A DNA stretch of 64,000 nt. Origin: Taudactylus pleione. Its lineage: Eukaryota; Chordata; Amphibia; Anura; Myobatrachidae. Position numbers and translations under genes: made by a program. Within the stretch, counting starts at the first letter, position 1; the number at the start of each line of letters is the position of its first letter. The stretch lies in contig JAUIMM010000188.1 of assembly GCA_031769625.1 (NCBI GenBank), forward strand, positions 9,119,501 through 9,183,500, written 5' to 3'. Below, one piece after another: positions 56,537 through 64,000 of the stretch. The notes under the pieces were generated by a model. The model was not told the origin of the DNA. It worked only from the letters and a program-made list of their open reading frames with translations, and did not search any database.

Positions 56537-59165
56537 AACAGACAGAAGCACGCTTGTCGCTGCTGCTTTGAGGATGCAGGTGCGGCTACAGCCCACACAA
56601 TTCACAAAGTCAGGAAAAAAAAGAATTATTTTATTGTTTGTGGAGTTCACTTTGAGGGTTACACCACCCTTTAACAGACAGACGCACGCTTGTCGCTGCT
56701 GCTTTAAGGATGCAGGTGCGGCTACAGCCCACGCATTTCACAAAGACAGAAAAAAAGAAGAATTTTTTTATTGTTTGCGGAGCACACTTTGAGGGTGTCA
56801 CCACCCTTTAACAGACAGACGCACGCTTGTCGCTGCTGCTTTAAGGATGCAGGTGTGGCTACAGCCCACACATTTCACAAAGAGAAAAAAAAGAAGAATT
56901 TTTTTATTTGTTTGTGGAGCGCACTTTGAGGGTGTCATCACCCTTTAACAGACAGACGCATGCTTGTCGCTGCTGCTTTAAGGATGCAGGTGCGGCTACA
57001 GCCTACACATTTCACAGACAGAAAAAAAAAGAATTTTTTTATTGTTTGTGGAGCACACTTTGAGGGTGTCACCACCCTTTAACAGACAGACGCACGCTTG
57101 TCGCTGCTGCTTTAAGGATGCAGGTGCGGCTACAGCCCACACATTTCACAAAGACAGAAAAAAAAGAAGAATTTTTTTATTGTTTGTGGAGAACACTTTG
57201 AGGGTGTCACCACCCTTTAACAGACAGACACACGCTTGTCGCTGCTGCTTTAAGGATGCAGGTGCAGCTACAGCCCACACATTTCACAAAGACAGAAAAA
57301 AGAAGAATTTTTTTATTGTTTGTGGAGCACACTTTGAGGGTGTCACCACCCTTTAACAGACAGACGCACGCTTGTCGCTGCTGCTTTAAGGATGCAGGTG
57401 CGGCTACAGCCCACACATTTCACAAAGACAGGAAAAAAAAGAAGAATTTTTTTATTGTTTGTGGAGCGCACTTTGAGGGTTACATCACCCTTTAACAGAC
57501 AGACGCACGCTTGTCGCTGCTGCTTTAAGGATGCAGGTGCGGCTACAGCCCACACATTTCACAAAGACAGAAAAAAAAAGAATTTTTTTATTGTTTGTGG
57601 GGCACACTTTGAGGGTGTCACCACCCTTTAACAGACAGATGCATGCTTGTCGCTGCTGCTTTAAGGATGCAGGTGCGGCTACAGCCCACACATTTCACAA
57701 AGACAGAAAAAAAAGAAGAATTTTTTTATTGTTTGTGGAGAACACTTTGAGGGTGTCACCACCCTTTAACAGACAGATGCACGCTTGTCGCTGCTGCTTT
57801 AAGGATGCAGGTGCGGCTACAGCCCACACATTTCACAAAGACAGAAAAAAAAAGAATTCTTTTATTGTTTGTGGAGCACACTTTGAGGGTGTCACCACCC
57901 TTTAACAGACAGACGCACGCTTGTTGCTGCTGCTTTAAAGATGCAGGTGCGGCTACAGCCCACACATTTCACAAAGACAGAAAAAAAAGAAGAATTTTTT
58001 TATTGTTTGTGGAGCGCACTTTGAGGGTTACACCACCCTTTAACAGACAGATGCACGCTTGTCGCTGCTGCTTTAAGGATGCAGGTGCGGCTACAGCCCA
58101 CACATTTCACAAAGACAGAAAAAAAAAGAAGAATTTTTTTATTGTTTGTGGAGCACACTTTTGGGGTGTCACCACCCTTTAACAGACAGACGCACGCTTG
58201 TCGCTGCTGCTTTAAGGATGCAGGTGCGGCTACAGCCCACACATTTCACAAAGACAGAAAAAAAAGAAGAATTTTTTTATTGTTTGTGGAGCGCACTTTG
58301 AGGGTTACACCACCCTTTAACAGACAGACACACGCTTGTCGCTGCTGCTTTGAGGACAGTATCATATGCAGTGACAGTAGACTTGTCAGAAATTGTTGGC
58401 ACATCCTTCAGTCCGGACCAGATGTCCAAACCGGCCCTTGACTTATGACACAGGCGCACGCTTGGCGCTGCTACTGTGTTGATGCACGTGCTGCTACATC
58501 GCACACAAGTCACAAACACATAAAAAAAATAGTTTTTTATTTTTTGGAGCACTTTGAGGGTTACACCACCCTTTAACAGACAGACGCACGCTTGTCGCTG
58601 CTGCTTTGAGGATGAAAGTGCGGCTACAGCCCACACAATTCACAAAGACAGAAAAATAAAGAAGAATTTTTTTATTGTTTGTGGTGCGCACTTTGAGGGT
58701 TACACCACCCTTTAACAGACAGACGCACGCTTGTCGCTGCTGCTTTGAGGATGCAAGTGCGGCTACAGCCCACACAATTCACAAAGACAGAAAAATAAAG
58801 AAGAATTTTTTTCTTGTTTGTGGAGCGCACTTTGAGAGTTACACCACCCTTTAACAGACAGACGCATGCTTGTCGCTGCTGCTTTAAGGATGCAGGTGCG
58901 GCTACAGCCCACACATTTCACAAAGACAGATAAAAAAGAAGAATTTTTTATTGTTTGTGGAGAACACTTTGAGGGTGTCACCACCCTTTAACAGACAGAC
59001 GCACGCTTGTCGCTGCTGCTTTAAGGATGCAGGTGCAGCTACAGCCCACACATTTCACAAAGAGAAAAAAAAAGAATAATTTTTTTATTGTTTGTGGAGC
59101 GCACTTTGAGGGTTACATCACCCTTTAACAGACAGACGCACACTTGTCGCTGCTGCTTTGAGGAT
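56537..59165 (-). repeat. ~136-bp tandem array replacing the catalytic core of hAT C
   Basis: About 19 units, the reverse complement of those at 8980-10660, with landmarks ctttaacagacagacgcacg, cttgtcgctgctgctttaag, gatgcaggtgcggctacagc and ccacacatttcacaaagaca. The order is interrupted at 58345-58480 by transposase-derived sequence and one unit of the ~160-bp type. Inner units are very similar to each other. Confidence 0.95.
58345..58445 (-). pseudogene. Stray transposase coding fragment inside the array
   Basis: Minus strand reads LDIWSGLKDVPTISDKSTVT followed by AYDTVL, matching A's transposase just upstream of its C-terminal block (DIWSGLKDLPNTSDTSTVT at about 1090-1010). It is embedded between array units, with a ~160-type unit (ggcgcacgcttggcgctgct) on one side. 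Element B has no such fragment. Confidence 0.75.
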
Positions 59166-59167
59166 GC

Positions 59168-59499
59168 AGGTGGAATCTAGACGGGATTTGGAACCGGGGA
59201 CACACTACCTCCATCAATTGTCTAAATCCCACTGCACTAATGGCGGATACCAGACGCACGTCTAACACCAACATAGCAGTCAAGGCCTCAGTTATACGTT
59301 TTGCTTCAGGATGACTGCTGTCGTACTTCATCCTCCTCGCTAGGGACTGTTGGAGGGTCAATTGTTTAGTAAAAGTAGTGGTGTTCCTACTTCCTCTCTG
59401 GGATGATGAACAACTCCCAGCAGCAGCAACAGCACTAGGAGGAAGTGGTTCTTGATCTTTCCCTATTTTATTTTTATCTGAGAAAGTTTGGTCCTCCAT
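59168..59499 (-). pseudogene. hAT transposase N-terminal-half fragment (element C)
   Basis: Starts MEDQTFSDKNKIGKDQEPLP at 59499, continues SSSQ, KQLTLQQSLARRMKYDSSHP, AISAVGFRQLMEVVCPRFQI and ends in PSRFH at the array edge. It differs from the B copy (8649-8979) at only a handful of residues and stays open. Same interpretation as B. Confidence 0.8.
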
Positions 59500-59509
59500 T
59501 TATGTTATA

Positions 59510-61800
59510 TTGATATATCCGTGCGGCTAAGGCGCACACAAACACAGAAAATATTTTTTTATTTTTGCTGGAGAGTAGTGCACTTTGTGGGTTACACCAC
59601 CCTTTAAGAAATGAGCCAGCTGGCCCTTTACTTATGGGACACAGGCGCACGCTTGGCGCTGCTCCTTTGTTGATGCATGGGTGGCTACAGTGCACACAAT
59701 TCACAAACACAGAAAATATATTTTTTTTGTTTGGAGTGTACTTTGGGGGTTACAGCACCCTTTAATGGACAAGCCAGCCAGCCCTTTACTAATGGGACAC
59801 AGGCGCACGCTTGGCGCTGCTCCTTTGTTGATGCACGTGCAGCCACAGTGCACACAATTCACAAACACAGAAATTTTATTTTATTTTATTTGGAGTGCCC
59901 TTTGGGGGTTACAGCACCCTTTAGCGGTCAATCCAGCCGGCCCTTTATTTATGGGACACAGGCGCACGCTTGGCACTTCTTTGTTGATGCACGTGCGGCT
60001 ACTGCGCACACAATTCACAAACACAAAAAAATATATTTTTTTATTTTGTTTGGAGTGCCCTTTGGGGGTTACAGCACCCTTTAGTGGTCAATCCAGCCGG
60101 CCCTTTATTTATGGGACACAGGCGCACGCTTGGCACTACTTTGTTGATGCACGTGCGGCTACTGCGCACACAATTCACAAACACAAAAAAATATATTTTT
60201 TTATTTTGTTCGGAGTGCCCTTTGGGGGTTACAGCACCCTTTAGCGGTCAATGCAGCTGACCCTTTATTTATGGGACACAGGCACACGCTTGGCACTACT
60301 TTGTTGATGCACGTGCGGCTACTGCGCACACAATTCACAAACACAAAAAAAAATGTTTTTATTTTGTTTGGAGTGCCCTTTGGGGGTTACAGCAACCTTT
60401 AGCGGTCAATCCAGCCGGCCCTTAATTTAAGGGACACAGGCGCATGCTTCCCACTACTTTCTTGATGCACGTGCGGCTACTGCGCACACAATTCACAAAC
60501 ACAAAAAAATATATTTTTTATTTTGTTTGGAGTGCCCTTTGGGGGTTACAGCAGCCTTTAGCGGTCAATCCAGCCGGCCCTTTTTTTATGGGACACAGGC
60601 GCACGCTTGGCACTACTTTGTTGATGCACGTGCGGCTACTGCGCACACAATTCACAAACACAAAAAAATATATATTTTTATTTTGTTTCGAGTGCCCTTT
60701 GGGGGTTACAGCACCCTTTAGTGGTCAATCCAGCCGGCCCTTTATTTATGGGACACAGGCGCACGCTTGGCACTACTTTGTTGATGCACGTGCGGCTACT
60801 GCGCACACAATTCACAAACACAAAAAAATATATTTTTTTATTTTGTTCGGAGTGCCCTTTGGGGGTTACAGCACCCTTTAGCGGTCAATCCAGCTGGCCC
60901 TTTATTTATGGGACACAGGCGCACGCTTGGCACTTCTTTGTTGATGCACGTGCGGCTACTGCGCACACAATTCACAAACACAAAAAAATATATTTTTTTA
61001 TTTTGTTTGGAGTGCCCTTTGGGGGTTACAGCACCCTTTAGTGGTCAATCCAGCCGGCCCTTTATTTATGGGACACAGGCGCACGCTTGGCACTACTTTG
61101 TTGATGCACGTGCGGCTACTGCGCACACAATTCACAAACACAAAAAAATATATTTTTTTATTTTGTTCGGAGTGCCCTTTGGGGGTTACAGCACCCTTTA
61201 GCGGTCAATCCAGCCGACCCTTTATTTATGGGACACAGGCGCACGCTTGGCACTACTTTGTTGATGCACGTGCGGCTACTGCGCACACAATTCACAAACA
61301 CAAAAAAATATATATTTTTATTTTGTTTGGAGTGCCCTTTGGGGGTTACAGCACCCTTTAGCGGTCAATCCAGCTGGCCCTTTATTTAAGGGACACAGGC
61401 GCACGCTTGGCACTACTTTGTTGATGCACGTGCGGCTACTGTGCACACAATTCACAAACACAAAAAAAAATGTTTTTATTTTGTTTGGAGTGCCCTTTGG
61501 GGGTTACAGCACCCTTTATCGGTCAATCCAGCCGGCCATTTATTTATGGGACACAGGCGCACGCTTGGCACTACTTTGTTGATGCACGTGCGGCTACTGC
61601 GCACACAATTCACAAACACAAAAAAATATATTTTTTTATTTTGTTTGGAGTGCCCTTTGGGGGTTACAGCACCCTTTAACGGACAAGCCAGCCGGCCTTT
61701 TACTTATGGGACACAGGCGCATGCTTGGCGCTGCTCCTTTGTTGTTGCACGTGCAGCCACAGTGCACACAATTCACAAACACAGAAAAAATATTTTTTTT
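59510..61800 (-). repeat. ~160-bp tandem array in the leader of hAT C
   Basis: About 14 units, the reverse complement of 7145-8640, with landmarks gtgccctttgggggttacag, caccctttagcggtcaatcc, agccggccctttatttatgg, gacacaggcgcacgcttggc and gtgcggctactgcgcacaca. Outermost units at both ends are the most diverged. The 187- and 174-codon plus frames are repeat translations. Confidence 0.95.
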
Positions 61801-62085
61801 TTTGCACTTGGGGGGAGCACCCCTGATGGACAGAGCACCCCCTGGACAACACTACAGCACCCCTTTAGGACTGGGACACTGCACAGGACTTTGGAGTGGA
61901 CACAGCCCCTATGGACAACTGACTGCACAACACAGTCCAGCCAGCCCCTATGGACTTTGAAGTAGTGGACACAGCCCCTATGGACAGCAGCACAGCGCAG
62001 CACAGCGCAGCACAGCACAGCACAGCACAACACTACACTGCACTACACTACACTACAACACTACACTACACTACACAGCCCCGGA

Positions 62086-63999
62086 TCATGCAGGTACGTG
62101 TAATTAAGGAAGAGGGGGGGTCATGGGGGGTGTGGCTTAGTGACGGGGAGTGGGGCTTAGCGCCGGGCGGGTAGCAACGGCGGCCGGTCGGCGCATGCGC
62201 GGGGCACTAGTCACGATATTTTTTGGCGAAAATACCATGACTAGTGTGCGGATGGGATTCGCAGGGACAGAGCTTTCTCGCAAGCTCTGTCCCTGCAAGG
62301 GATTTGTAGTAAATCCCTGTGATATTGCCTGAATTCAGTCGGTCATATCACACTACAATCTGCATTCCCAATGCGGATTGTAGTAAATAGAGCCCTATGA
62401 GAGATATGTCCGCAAATTCCCAGACAGCTGCCTCCACGCCCCAGATGTGACCCAATGCCCCTCTCAAAGCTTCCGTTCTATATTTACCTAAAAAGCTGTT
62501 TGGGGGTTACCTGTAGCAGCCGGTACCTACACATCATGGGGTATAATTACTAAGAATCATGTTGGTCCAAATTTGCAATCACGGGAGTAATTTGCCATAT
62601 TTACCAACACAGGAATTTACTAAGAAAAAAATTAGTATTTCTGCATTTCTAAAGGTGATCACGGCCGATACAGAAGTTAAAATGCACCCATAAAAAACAG
62701 CTAGGAATGAATACACCATCATCTGAATATGGCAGTATTTTCTATAGACAGGAATACAACACGGGAATTTACCAAGAATCGTGATTATAATCACGGCTGT
62801 AATAAAAGCAAACACGGTTAAAAACTAGAGCTTTTAAATTGACCCCCTCCTGAGCAGCGTGTCTTGCAGAAACATACACAGATCAGTGTGATCCGTGTAT
62901 GTTTCTGCCTGTAATTATAAAAATAAAGGGTTAACTAAAAGCATAACCAGCCCCTGAGCCAGTCCTGGTTCTAAAAATACAGGGGGAAAAATGTGTAGGG
63001 TTCTGCCGTATTTTATGAACCAGCACTGGGCTCTGTGAGCCAGTCCTGGTTTTAAAAATAAGGAGAAAACTGGTGTGGGGTTCCCCCTATTTTTAGAACC
63101 AACACTAGACTCAAACTAGCCAGGGAATAATGCCACAGCCAGGGGACACTTTCACCGGGACACCCCGGCCAAAACATTAATACCACAAGCTAGTCACACA
63201 AGCTGCGGATCTCAGGGGAGGTGGGGACCCCCCCATTGAAGGGGTACCCCCCACTCCAGAGCATCCCAGGCTTAGGCTGAAGCCTGGGGCTCTTCTCTGC
63301 ACACCTGGCCGATGGGTGCAGGGGTAATAGTGCAAATAAATATGCGTATACTACTGTTTTTTTACAGTGGGACTACAGATGCCAGCGTGCCTGCCCTTTG
63401 GAACTTGTGGAACTACAAGTGCCAGCAGGCGGCTGCTACCCGCACCCCCACTGTAAAAAAAATAGTCACAGTACACACACAGTAGAAAGTAAAGTTTTAT
63501 TACATACAAAACACACTCACAAATACTTACATTTTGCCGGGTGATCGGTCCACTTGTCCAGTAGAATTCCCACATATTTTGTAAAAAAAAAATTCTGATA
63601 CTCCCCTATCTCCTGGCGTAGCTCAGTCCACTTGTCCAGTAGTGTCATGGGCAGGCCCACCATCAGGAGGTTGACTACCGGAAATTTAGTCCCAGGCCAG
63701 GACACTCGGGGGGGGGGGGGGCCGTCCACCCGCCACTACCCCCAAGACCCACGGTGGAAGACATTGACAAGTGACAGGCCCTGCTGGGGGCCCGCTTCTA
63801 CCAATGTGCTGCGGCCGCCAGTGCCGCACTTTACAAATAAGTGACTCGTGAGTAACCCAGCCACCCTCTCACTTTGACTCCTAACTTAACTACTGTGGTC
63901 TCTTAATAAAGTTTTTCTTAAATCGCTGAAGCCGACGCAGTGTGACGTCATGACGTCACGACGCACCACTGAATGAGAGAGGAGCCGCAGCAGGTGGGT
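62086..63999. other. Unassigned sequence with hairpins and repeat fragments
   Basis: A perfect 14-bp stem with a 6-base loop lies at 62262-62295 (cagggacagagctt arms), next to an imperfect hairpin around 62206-62246. atacacagatcagtgtgatccgtgtat is another hairpin near 62875-62905. 62940-63240 holds ccagtcctggttttaaaaat-type repeated phrases. A poly-G run lies at about 63708-63721 and the GTGACGTCATGACGTCAC palindrome at 63942-63959. No gene: frames at 63517-63844 show no motif I recognise. Confidence 0.45.
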
Positions 64000-64000
64000 G

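Larger units (their letters stand above)
55497..62085 (-). mobile_element. hAT transposon C, same family as B, promoter end lost
   Basis: The 3' end begins TAGGGGTGTGCACCGACC at 55497 and is nearly identical, inverted, to the end of B. Order on the minus strand: leader with CACTA/GTGTA run (62085-61800), ~160-bp array, short transposase frame, ~136-bp array, C-terminal fragment, 3' end. Homology to B stops at about 62085 inside the leader, so the roughly 240 bases with TATA box and TIR are missing and no TSD partner for ctcctaag exists. It should therefore be immobile. Arrays are longer than in B. Confidence 0.87.

Noticed and set aside
56537..61800. Centromeric satellite
   Set aside because: Arrays are short and bounded on both sides by hAT sequence; they belong to the transposon.
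55367..62398. 3-bp TSD for the gggctctattta MITE
   Set aside because: Flanks ATT and TAT do not match, so the boundary claim is kept only as a hypothesis.
63517..63844. Possible exon pair near the right edge
   Set aside because: No recognised domain and the duplicated lldkwt phrases come from a local repeat (cacttgtccagtag at two places).

Overview
The window looks like nuclear DNA of a vertebrate, most likely an anuran amphibian. This is inferred from repeat content: hAT transposons, a Tc1-like element, LINE 3' ends, many 3-bp-TSD MITEs, long microsatellites and large minisatellites, with almost no open coding sequence. I could not identify any host protein-coding gene, tRNA or rRNA, and the species cannot be named from the sequence. 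Nearly every long reading frame is either a transposase remnant or a by-product of a tandem repeat.

Layout. 18-5066: a complete hAT element (A) with an exact 8-bp target-site duplication, a transposase pseudogene on the minus strand broken once by frameshift and once by a stop, and a 40-bp minisatellite between promoter and start codon. 5075-6631: flank plus two 3-bp-TSD MITEs. 6632-11684: a second hAT (B) in the opposite orientation, whose leader is a ~160-bp tandem array and whose catalytic core is replaced by a ~136-bp array. 11685-11886 repeats the right flank of A, so A and B sit at matching sites of a ~6.58-kb tandem duplication. 11.9-25.4 kb: mostly unassigned sequence with a minisatellite, MITEs, a hAT-type element filled with a ~15-bp repeat, a LINE 3' end and two possible conserved non-coding blocks. 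25.4-28.5 kb: a scrambled hAT remnant (D) split by a LINE insertion with its own 11-bp TSD. 28.5-43.1 kb: dense MITEs of several families, a 1.3-kb 20-bp minisatellite, a 40-bp minisatellite and several GGTTAGG-rich elements. 43.1-48.2 kb: low-repeat sequence, a Penelope-like candidate, a 500-bp GA tract and a Tigger-like MITE. 48.2-50.5 kb: a dead Tc1-like element with a nested insertion. 53.2-54.6 kb: a MITE holding two nested MITEs. 55.5-62.1 kb: a third hAT (C), same family as B but inverted and missing its promoter end.

Working together. The only functional relationship that can be argued is within the hAT family. A encoded a BED-finger hAT transposase. B and C keep two short pieces of that protein and (in B) the termini and TATA promoter, but have lost the BED finger and DDE core, so they could have moved only with a transposase supplied elsewhere. 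In all three copies the stretch between promoter and start codon is a tandem array. The arrays of B and C also sit where the catalytic domain should be, and C's array contains a stray fragment of transposase coding sequence. This satellite-bearing hAT family is the most unusual structure here.
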